DNA from: Prostheceraeus crozeri
Lineage: Eukaryota; Platyhelminthes; Polycladida; Euryleptidae
Direction: 5' to 3'
Assembly (NCBI GenBank): GCA_907163375.1
Contig: CAJQUW010016952.1
Span: 23,344-87,343, forward strand
DNA length: 64,000 nucleotides
Of this stretch, positions 30,991-41,619 are shown piece after piece; the stretch's first letter is position 1; the number at the start of each line of letters is the position of its first letter. The translations under genes were made by a program, and so were the position numbers. The notes beneath the pieces are model-generated. The model saw only the letters and a program-made list of their open reading frames with translations, was not told the DNA's origin and did not search any database.

Positions 30991-31570
30991 CCCGATTGAG
31001 CTGGAAATACACAATTTCCATGTAGAATTCGACGCTCAATCCGAATCTGGCCTCCGTTTTCCCATCCGATGCTTCGTTTTAGCTCTACAGCCCAAAACGT
31101 CCAAAATTCTAACTCTGTCGTTTTTTCGAGTAATGTTGAAAATTTTTTCTCTCCGATTGACTTGAAACTCACCATGTTGATAGAGAATTTGACGCTGATT
31201 CCAAATCTGAAATCCGTTTTGCTCTCCGATGCTTCGTTTTGAAGCTACAGCCCAAAACGTCCAAAATTCTAACTCTGTCGTTTTTCGCCAATCTCCCAAA
31301 ATCTTAAATGGCGTCTCACATCTAAACGAAGACAGATATGAACAAGCCGTGTCTTTCAGTGAATTTGTCTCACTCTTAGCTTTCAAACGAGCTATTGCAC
31401 GATAAAATCCATCCACTAGAAGCAAAGTTGGAAGATCGGTGCCGATGGGAGGGGGGACGTCAGCGAAAATTTTTCTCTCCGATTGCTTTCAAAGTCACCA
31501 TACAGATGTAGAATTTCACGCTGAATCCGAATCTGACCTCCGTTTTCCCATCTGAACACTGCTTCCACTC
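30991..31570. repeat. Three degenerate ~140-bp tandem units
   Basis: Units begin CTCCGATTG and run through CACCAT, TAGAATTYGACGCT, CCGAATCT and CCGTTTTCCCATC to ACAGCCCAAAACGTCC and AACTCTGTCGTT (copies near 30991-31130, 31150-31290, and partial 31471-31560). Frames on the minus strand share ELEFWTFWAV only because of the repeat. Shorter CTCTGTCGTT...GAGGGG units continue at 31665-31825. Confidence 0.8.
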
Positions 31571-31834
31571 GAAACATCCCATTTTCAACCCAACATTCAT
31601 CAGATTTCACGAAAATCATAACACACTATAGCCTCAAGTCAAAACCTGGCGGTCGCCCAAGTCCACCACGACACTCTGTCGTTTTATCGAGGGGGGACGT
31701 CAGCGAACCTTTTGGACCTACCTGGCCGGCAGACCACGACAGACCTCTGTCGTTCCAGAGGGGAGGGAGTCAGACTCGAAGCACCACGGCGGCCGACCAC
31801 AACCTCTGTCGTTCCAGAGGGGGGCGCGCCGGTC

Positions 31835-32740
31835 GGGTGTTCGCCGTTTTATTACTACTCGCTTCTATAACTTTCCGTCACTATATTAAGGAAATTCGCC
31901 ACGCGCACGCAGCTGAGGAAGTTCGGTCACATTGTTGGCAGCCTGGTCGTGGCCGCATTCGCGAATCGCGAGCCATGACTGAGGAGCAACGGTCGATAAT
32001 ATTCTCTCGCTGCGAACTGTTGATACCTGTGACTCAGCGTCCTTGTTTAATAATTATTATCCGCCCATCACGTGGGACAGATAATAGCTGTAAATAGAAT
32101 AGACAGATAATAGCTAATAAGGTAGCTGGCACTCTTCGTTCTCGTATTCTATCGAACCCGTCTTTACGTTGACTGCTTAATATTACAAAAATCAGCGCAT
32201 CAAGAGGATATTTCCACTTACACACCTTTATTTATTCATCGTCGGTTTTGTGATCGTCTACGTTTTTTCATCATCTTGCTTAGTTATCATGCACAACATG
32301 GAGCACAATTCGAAAATGAATACTCGCATGTAGTCAGTGAGTTCTTCCACTCAATGAAGCCCTCAAGTTCCTTTGATTTTTGCATCAGAATTAAAAATGC
32401 AACTCTTGGATCAAACTACAGAAAAAGGGTAAGCTTCTAAATGTTTCTAAATTTATTTTGTCAACTTACAGCATTTAACTGCAAGTCTAGGTACATGTAT
32501 ATTTGGAAATCCCGAAAACAAAATCAAAGGAGAGATTTGGTCATGGATTTGGGTTTATTGACCATGAACACGTAGAAACATTTCTATTATTGACTACTGC
32601 TATATCTGCTCTTAATTTTACAAATACTAAAGAGCTACTAGCGTCATAACTAAGCTAATTTACTGATAACAAAATATCTCAATTCCTCTTAGTTCCTCTT
32701 AGCAGAATTATCACATTTTAGGAGTCCTACCAATACTTTG
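31835..32740. other. No gene seen
   Basis: AT-rich sequence without a convincing frame. ACAGATAATAGCT occurs twice (32077-32089 and 32103-32115). Confidence 0.4.
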
Positions 32741-32745
32741 AATTC

Positions 32746-32936
32746 ATTTGTGTAATCGAAAACCCAAGTAAAGCAATGTGTTCCTTGATAGTTATAATAT
32801 TTAGTTATATATAAAAAAAGCTTTATATAATTTTTATAAATATTTATATATATTATTTATACACAGTGTATATATAAAATTTGTTTATATATATCAAGAA
32901 ACACATCGTTTTACTTGGGTTTTCCATCACACAAAT
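32746..32936. mobile_element. Palindromic AT-core element (MITE-like)
   Basis: About 45-base arms (ATTTGTGTAATCGAAAACCC onward to CTTGATA; inverted at 32892-32936) match at roughly 85-90%, around a ~100-base core of TATATA/AATTTTTATA. It can fold into one hairpin of ~190 bases. No TSD beyond a possible TCA/TGA was seen. 32940-33325 holds nothing recognisable. Confidence 0.65.
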
Positions 32937-33329
32937 GATGTCACATGCCCAAGGCTTATTCACTTTGAATTTAATATGAGAATATGCATGTATATCAATT
33001 TTCACGACGACGTTTCTCGCTGAAAAATCGATCAAAAGTTGATTATGTCGTCAAAAGAATCATAATCAAATTGGAATATGTTGAAATGGTAATATTTTTT
33101 TTTCAAATTCGTAATTTCTGATTGCTTACATTGAAAATAGCACAAGCATCTGGTTGTGTTGAGACAAGTTGCATGCTAAAAACTTTAGAAACTATTAGCA
33201 CGAAAGAACTTAATTAGCGCATTAAAACCATTTTAATCTAGCACTTCAATATTTAGATATGTAGCATACTTGTGCAACAGTATCAATGTTTGGATGACAA
33301 GTAATTGAAAAAAAATTTGAAACAGTTAA

Positions 33330-35783
33330 CCTTTTCACTACGGTAAGCTTTTAGCAGTCATTCCCTCAAAATACGGCAGGCATACCAGGTATGCCATGGA
33401 TAAGCATCAATCAAAATACGGTAAGCGAATCTGGCATACCAGGTATGCCATGACAAATCATCCCTCTAAAATACGGTAAGGAAATCTGGCATACCTGGTA
33501 TGCCAGATTCATGTTTTTAGATGAGAATCAGTGTTTTATCGTCATTTGTGCACATATCTCTAGATATTGACTTAGGGAAACACATCCACCGTAGAATGCG
33601 CTTTCGAACAATAGCAAGTTCGTCAGAATCGGCCGTGAATAAGTCGCTTTTGATTGGATAATTTGCACTCACAACGTTGCAGGTCAATTAGGCGGGAGAA
33701 CACGCATTCATTTCTGCATTTAGTACAACCAAGGATCATGTCGCGATCTTCAAGAGCTGCCAAGTCTATCGCAATTAACAATTTATTCCATCACCCGGCG
33801 CACAGTCCCATCAATTCAGATGAAGAGCCGACATATTCTGATGAAGGGTGACGAAGACAGTTCTAGTGAGGATGAGGCTGAAATCCAAAATCCTGGTGAT
33901 TGGCATTTTGTTGAGCCAGATAGAGACTCTCGTTTGACTGATATGCCTGAATTCTTAGGCACACCTGGCATAAACCCTTTACTTGATGTTCCTGAAAATG
34001 TTGAAGATATTTCATTTTTCGTTGATTTGTTCCTGTCATCTAAATTGTTTTCCACAATAGCGAAATGGACAAATGAGAGGCATGAGATATATCGCAGCGA
34101 TAATGAACTCGCAAAGGAATGGGACAGCGTGACGGAAGATGAAATGCGGAAATATTTCGGATTATCTCTACTCATGGGACTTAACAAGAAGCCAGAACTT
34201 CACCTTTACTGGAGCAAAGACGAAAAATACTTCAGTCCTTTCTTTGAACGAATGGAGTGCTTGCCACGAGACCGATTTTTCTCAATAACTAAATTTGTTC
34301 GCTTTGCATCCTACAACTCGCTTTCTACTGATTCAAAGAGTGAAGACAAAATTCTGCCTTTTTGTGATATGGTTCGTGATATTTGTATGAATAACTACTT
34401 GTCTGAACGTGAAATTTCTGTTGATGAGACTGTGCTTTTATTCAAAGGTAGATTGCACTTTCGGCAATATGTGCCAAAGAAGCGCGCCCGCTACGGTTTG
34501 AAAACTTTTGTCTTGTCTGAGGCGAGTGCTGGATACGTTTGGAATTTTCTTCTGTATTCTGGAAAAAACACTTGGGATGATGAAATAAACTGCTCATTGA
34601 AGAAGTCCGAACAAGTTGTTGTTCAACTTTCTCGTCCGCTCTTTGATTTGGGATATCACATTTTCCTCGACAATTGGTTTTCTTCATGTGCTCTCGCCGA
34701 ATATCTCTTGGAATATATGATACGTTACTTACTGGAACCATCCGCAGCAACAGAGGCCCACCGCCTCAATTACGCAATCGCAATTTTCAAGCGCAGCAAT
34801 GTCTTTTATGCGCAAGGGTGACGTACTAATCAGTCGATATGATGACAAAAAAGCAAGCGGAAAAAACTGATCTACAAGATAGATTCTTTTTCCCACGCTG
34901 GTACCACGGAAGTTGTGTCCCGCTCAAAGGATAGAGTTTCAACTGCTGTCAGCAAACCCAACTCAGTTTTGCTCTACAATAAAAACATGGGCGGGGTAGA
35001 TCTCGCAGACAGATGCCTGGAACCATATTCCCCCGCACGAAAAACATACAAGTGGTTTACTAAATACGCTATTTACCTAATTCATATATTGGTCAGAAAT
35101 TCTTTTGTGCTTTATCAAAGGTACGGTGGCTCACTCACTTTTCTACGCTACACAGACAAAGTCATCGAATATCTCGTACTTGAAACTGGCTCTGCTCGCA
35201 AATGAAAACCTAACCGTCGTCGACTGATTGAAACTAGCGGAGAATCTCAACAAGCAAGCAACTCTGGAGCGCGAATGTCGCTTGCAAATAGCCAGGAGCA
35301 TTGTTTGGAAAAGATTCCAGCTACTGATTTGATCTCAAAGCCCCAGAGGAGATGCAGAATCTGTTTTAAAAATGGTCTTCGAAAGATGTCACGGTTCCAA
35401 TGCACTGCCTGTGCGGGAAAACCTGGACTGTGCTCAACTGGAAAGTGCTTCCAACTTTTTCACTCGATTAGCTTGTGATTGTTATTAACTGCTACCAACA
35501 ATGAATAAGAGTTTAGTTTGTTGATGATTATGTAAGATCGAGTTTGTTTTAATATTTTTAGAAGATTTTCATAAATTGCAGTTTCATTCACTAACTTAAC
35601 CTCATGTTTAGTTATTTACAACAAAACATACCTCGACAGGCAAAATTAACCGTATTATAGAGCAATGACATCGTTGTCAGTTCAATAGACAATCGTAAAA
35701 TGCGCGCGTGATGGGGAAAACCTTACCGCTGCTGGCGGAATGATTTGCATGGCATACCTGGTATGCCAGCCGTAGTGAAAAGG
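33330..35783 (+). mobile_element. piggyBac transposon, copy 1
   Basis: 2454 bp flanked by TTAA (33326-33329 and 35784-35787). Terminal inverted repeat CCTTTTCACTACGG. The 17-bp palindrome GGCATACCAGGTATGCC (or with central T) occurs three times at the 5' side (33379, 33433, 33488) and once at the 3' side (35751), probably transposase sites. One transposase gene on the plus strand. Confidence 0.95.
33738..35478 (+). pseudogene. piggyBac transposase, copy 1
   Basis: About 580 codons if continuous, the normal family length. The N-terminus MSRSSRAAKSIAINNLF with an acidic DEDSSSEDE stretch is split by a frameshift near 33849. The main 333-codon frame (33820-34821) holds the domain with SVDETVLLFKGR (first catalytic Asp) and LGYHIFLDNWFSS (second). 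The conserved LTGTIRSNRGPP is readable only in another frame near 34730-34765, and another shift lies near 34860. NKNMGGVDLADR (third catalytic Asp, ~34980) follows, and the C-terminal Cys-rich domain (CRICFKNG..CTACAGKPGLC) is at 35355-35450. All catalytic Asp are present, but at least three frameshifts make it inactive. Confidence 0.9.
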
Positions 35784-35787
35784 TTAA

Positions 35788-38241
35788 CCTTTTCACTACG
35801 GTAAGCTTTTAGCAGTCATTCCCTCAAAATACGGCAGGCATACCAGGTATGCCATGGATAAGCATCAATCAAAATACGGTAAGCGAATCTGGCATACCAG
35901 GTATGCCATGACAAATCATCCCTCTAAAATACGGTAAGGAAATCTGGCATACCTGGTATGCCAGATTCATGTTTTTAGATGAGAATCAGTGTTTTATCGT
36001 CATTTGTGCACATATCTCTAGATATTGACTTAGGGAAACACATCCACCGTAGAATGCGCTTTCGAACAATAGCAAGTTCGTCAGAATCGGCCGTGAATAA
36101 GTCGCTTTTGATTGGATAATTTGCACTCACAACGTTGCAGGTCAATTAGGCGGGAGAACACGCATTCATTTCTGCATTTAGTACAACCAAGGATCATGTC
36201 GCGATCTTCAAGAGCTGCCAAGTCTATCGCAATTAACAATTTATTCCATCACCCGGCGCACAGTCCCATCAATTCAGATGAAGAGCCGACATATTCTGAT
36301 GAAGGGTGACGAAGACAGTTCTAGTGAGGATGAGGCTGAAATCCAAAATCCTGGTGATTGGCATTTTGTTGAGCCAGATAGAGACTCTCGTTTGACTGAT
36401 ATGCCTGAATTCTTAGGCACACCTGGCATAAACCCTTTACTTGATGTTCCTGAAAATGTTGAAGATATTTCATTTTTCGTTGATTTGTTCCTGTCATCTA
36501 AATTGTTTTCCACAATAGCGAAATGGACAAATGAGAGGCATGAGATATATCGCAGCGATAATGAACTCGCAAAGGAATGGGACAGCGTGACGGAAGATGA
36601 AATGCGGAAATATTTCGGATTATCTCTACTCATGGGACTTAACAAGAAGCCAGAACTTCACCTTTACTGGAGCAAAGACGAAAAATACTTCAGTCCTTTC
36701 TTTGAACGAATGGAGTGCTTGCCACGAGACCGATTTTTCTCAATAACTAAATTTGTTCGCTTTGCATCCTACAACTCGCTTTCTACTGATTCAAAGAGTG
36801 AAGACAAAATTCTGCCTTTTTGTGATATGGTTCGTGATATTTGTATGAATAACTACTTGTCTGAACGTGAAATTTCTGTTGATGAGACTGTGCTTTTATT
36901 CAAAGGTAGATTGCACTTTCGGCAATATGTGCCAAAGAAGCGCGCCCGCTACGGTTTGAAAACTTTTGTCTTGTCTGAGGCGAGTGCTGGATACGTTTGG
37001 AATTTTCTTCTGTATTCTGGAAAAAACACTTGGGATGATGAAATAAACTGCTCATTGAAGAAGTCCGAACAAGTTGTTGTTCAACTTTCTCGTCCGCTCT
37101 TTGATTTGGGATATCACATTTTCCTCGACAATTGGTTTTCTTCATGTGCTCTCGCCGAATATCTCTTGGAATATATGATACGTTACTTACTGGAACCATC
37201 CGCAGCAACAGAGGCCCACCGCCTCAATTACGCAATCGCAATTTTCAAGCGCAGCAATGTCTTTTATGCGCAAGGGTGACGTACTAATCAGTCGATATGA
37301 TGACAAAAAAGCAAGCGGAAAAAACTGATCTACAAGATAGATTCTTTTTCCCACGCTGGTACCACGGAAGTTGTGTCCCGCTCAAAGGATAGAGTTTCAA
37401 CTGCTGTCAGCAAACCCAACTCAGTTTTGCTCTACAATAAAAACATGGGCGGGGTAGATCTCGCAGACAGATGCCTGGAACCATATTCCCCCGCACGAAA
37501 AACATACAAGTGGTTTACTAAATACGCTATTTACCTAATTCATATATTGGTCAGAAATTCTTTTGTGCTTTATCAAAGGTACGGTGGCTCACTCACTTTT
37601 CTACGCTACACAGACAAAGTCATCGAATATCTCGTACTTGAAACTGGCTCTGCTCGCAAATGAAAACCTAACCGTCGTCGACTGATTGAAACTAGCGGAG
37701 AATCTCAACAAGCAAGCAACTCTGGAGCGCGAATGTCGCTTGCAAATAGCCAGGAGCATTGTTTGGAAAAGATTCCAGCTACTGATTTGATCTCAAAGCC
37801 CCAGAGGAGATGCAGAATCTGTTTTAAAAATGGTCTTCGAAAGATGTCACGGTTCCAATGCACTGCCTGTGCGGGAAAACCTGGACTGTGCTCAACTGGA
37901 AAGTGCTTCCAACTTTTTCACTCGATTAGCTTGTGATTGTTATTAACTGCTACCAACAATGAATAAGAGTTTAGTTTGTTGATGATTATGTAAGATCGAG
38001 TTTGTTTTAATATTTTTAGAAGATTTTCATAAATTGCAGTTTCATTCACTAACTTAACCTCATGTTTAGTTATTTACAACAAAACATACCTCGACAGGCA
38101 AAATTAACCGTATTATAGAGCAATGACATCGTTGTCAGTTCAATAGACAATCGTAAAATGCGCGCGTGATGGGGAAAACCTTACCGCTGCTGGCGGAATG
38201 ATTTGCATGGCATACCTGGTATGCCAGCCGTAGTGAAAAGG
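35788..38241 (+). mobile_element. piggyBac transposon, copy 2 (direct tandem)
   Basis: It has the same 2454-bp length, termini, palindromes and TTAA borders (35784-35787 and 38242-38245), offset exactly 2458 bases from copy 1. Every stretch I compared is identical, including all breaks. The central TTAA is shared by both copies. Confidence 0.95.
36196..37936 (+). pseudogene. piggyBac transposase, copy 2
   Basis: Identical in sequence to copy 1, with the same frameshifts, catalytic Asp residues and C-terminal Cys-rich domain. Because the inactivating changes are shared, the duplication happened after the gene had died, or both copies were mobilised in trans by another transposase. Confidence 0.9.
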
Positions 38242-38245
38242 TTAA

Positions 38246-41200
38246 ACATGCTATAAGTCATAAAGTTCTATTTCAGGACTGCAAAAATTTTAGATGGAGA
38301 ATGTTTTTATCAATGCGGACAAACTATTGAGCTATTCGATATCTGCTTAAGTTATGCAATTTAATCTTTTTTCTGAAAGATGGATCCATCAGGGAAGCTT
38401 GTTTAAATATGTCACTATTTCCATTTTATATATGTTGAATTGAAAACCTGTAGCTACCGCCTATGATATTCAATTAATTTTTTCAGAATTGCCACATTTT
38501 AGAAAATGGTATCAATTTGACATTTCGAGTCGTTTAAGAAAAATGATCAAGCACACAAAAGACATAGATGCTACACGACGGACTGCACGTTGTAAGCTAC
38601 AAGCACACTGTAATAAAGATCAGTTATGCGTTTCAGTCCAACAATAGGTTTAGTTTTGCAAAATCAATAATTTTTCATGCTTTACGATAAATGTAAAACA
38701 ATCAGAGTACAAACTCATTGCTACTCTTTTATTCAATTTGTGTTTACTTATTACAAATTGTGTTTCGCACTTTTCAATATCATCGTAGGCCTAGCTATTA
38801 TGGTCACATGTTAGTTGTAGGCCCACCATGAATTACCTGTAGAGATGCTGTCATATAAGCGGTAGACAAGATGACATTACGTGTGTATATGTTTGCAGAT
38901 TGTGATTTTAAACAAATTGTTTAAATATAAAAATAAAATTACATGTGCGGTATTAAATATTAAAAATTCAAGCATTCCTGAATATCTTCATCACATGAAC
39001 GGTTGACAAGCAGTCGGCAATAGGCTACATCTCGGTAAGGCTCTGTTTTTATTTGCAGATTGCATTTTTTGTAAAAACAGTTACCGGTACTTGAATATCA
39101 AAATAAAATTATTGATAAATACTAAAAGTATTGATTAAAAAAAATAATTGATAAATTATTAATGATCACAATTCAACAACTCTTGAATATCTTCATTTGC
39201 TATCAAAATTCCTAAGAATATCGCTTCCCACATTGTCAGAGATGAAATGATCCAAAAGCAGTGACACCTAAAATTACTATAAATGATTTCTCTTCTTAAC
39301 TTTGAGTAGGCTTACCCATAGAATACTAATTAAGATACGTTAAGTATGATAATTCTGCTCTGCACATCAGCACAAGATTTGTCTTCTTTTTTACAGGTGC
39401 TTCTTTTTTGCTGAGGCTGTGCAGACTCGTCTTATCTGTGCATAGATGACTCAATACCTGACCTACATTCGGCTGCTTTTCCGTCTTGTCTTGTAAGCTA
39501 ATTAACCCCGAAAACTACGGTACTGGAATTATTCTTTATCCATAAATCTCTCATGCTCGCAACGTTCCAGCGATCATCAGATTCGGACAACCGAGTAGTG
39601 GTCCAACCGCGAAGATGTTTTTTTCAGTGACCTCATATCATCGCTTCAAACTTCATTTGGTAGTGACTGTTTCTCCGTTGAACTGTAAATTTTTCGCGAT
39701 ATCACCTCTATTCCTAAAAATGTAACTGATAACGGCGCGACGGTGTTTGACTCGAAATGACAGTGTTTCAGATGACGTGAAATACGTATTCGGACTGTGG
39801 GCATGCTTTCTGGTTGGAAGGATTTTCAAATGAAGAATGATCAAATCCGGATAGAGAAATTTCCTTTATGTTGATAAAAGTGATATTCATAAAAATTACT
39901 TGTATCGGATCGTTCGATGTGTGCTACTATATAAACGTCATCCTACATGGTTGTAAAACTTTGTTCATTTTCCAAATACGTATGAAAAATTGTATTTTTG
40001 AAGGATATCCATTCCTTCTGCTGTTTACTTTGGGGAGCAGGGCTCAGTTTTTGTAATCTCTATGAATGTTATCGTACAAAGCATAATTTTAGTAAAATCA
40101 GTCATTTTATTCCAGTCATGCAGTTTTATATGCCGTACGGATTTTGAACGATTTTGAGCATGAATAATTCGAGCAGAGCGTTTTACTAGCTATCTTTTTG
40201 CCGAATTATAATTGTTTTGGTTTTTTATTTGATAAATATAAAACATTTCATACAAGAAGATATTTTTCATGAATTCAAATTTGCAAATGTTTCGTAATCG
40301 CCTATGAAGTAGGATAAAATTTGCTTATTATTTACAAAACATATTATAAAAGTTAAAAATAATTTGCTGAATGTTCTGTAAAAGTTTGGAAAATTTACAA
40401 AATATGTACTAAACATTTCGTAAAAGTTCAGAAAATTTTCCAAATATTTTGTGGAAGTTTGGAAAGTTTGCTAAATATTTAGTAAAAGTTTAGGAAATGT
40501 ACTAGGTTTGATAAATATTTCTTAAATATTTCTTAAATGTTTAGGACTTTTATGCCAAGCACGTGGTAAGTATTTGTTAAACTGACAGCGATGATATACT
40601 CGGGTACATGTAAACATAAAACATAAACACGTCAGTGATTGCAGGAAATAAAATATCTTTTAAAGGAGTGTAAGGATGCAGAGTTCCTCACGTTTCCACA
40701 ACACGGGGGCGACATAGGAAAATGATTTTCCTCCAAAGCGAGTCCGATGATTACGAGATTCCAGAATTCGGTCAATTGAATGCAACGATCACCTGGGAAC
40801 ATACACGGATACGAGGTCTGACAAAGGACAGACAAGTGTTACTTTGGACAAGAGCCCTGACAAATCTTGTACACCGTGACACAAATTTTAAAACATCCGT
40901 TGTCTGATGCGAAGCCAGTGTAAATCAGACAGATGACACGATGATCGTATTTCGGAATACGAATAATTAATCTTGCCGCATTGTTTTGAATACGCTAAAA
41001 TGAATAGGCTGCTAGCTTTACTCAATTTTTGCATGGGCATATACACACTTTTCTTCATTTTGTGGGCGGTCCATTTAACGTGACATGAATAAAAAATGAT
41101 ATAAGACGGCCTTGCCTATTTTAGATGCTGAATTTTTTACCCAGCGATCAACTGCTCAGGAAAATTAGGCATAGCCCGGGTTGTCAAAACTTGATAATAA

Positions 41201-41615
41201 TTCAAAGTGCTTTAAAGTTCTTTAAACGTACTAACTATTTTAATGTTACTTTGAAGTTGCTTCAAAACTATAGGAAAATTAAGACGAGAACTAAACTTTA
41301 TGAAGATAAGTATGTATGCAACTTTGAAGTCAAGTGAACATTATATCATTAAAGTTATCGTCGAATTACTTTAAAGCTGATTCGTAAAATTAAATAAGAA
41401 TTTTTAGTAGTAAGGTTTACTGGAGAATGTGATGAAAACGTCATTTCTTTTGTAAATGAAAAAAATGCTAGCCAATGATTCAATTCCGATTGGCGTTTCG
41501 ACTTTTCATTTAACTTGTACGAACTTCAAAGTTTTCCTATTAGGATTTTAAAAGTTTATAACAAGTTTCATCAAAGAGCGTGACATTCTTATAACGTTAT
41601 AGCGACCCGGGAGGC
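38246..41615. other. Long stretch without a gene; weak tandem repeat at 40340-40560
   Basis: About 3.4 kb of AT-rich DNA with no motif-bearing frame on either strand. At 40340-40560 about five degenerate units of ~45-60 bases (AAAGTTTGGAAAATTTAC, AAATATTTNGTAAAAG) are tandemly arranged. The remainder may be host intergenic sequence. Confidence 0.5.
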
Positions 41616-41619
41616 TATT

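Noticed and set aside
33816-37208. Minus-strand frames inside both piggyBac copies
   Set aside because: Shadows of the transposase; no family resemblance.
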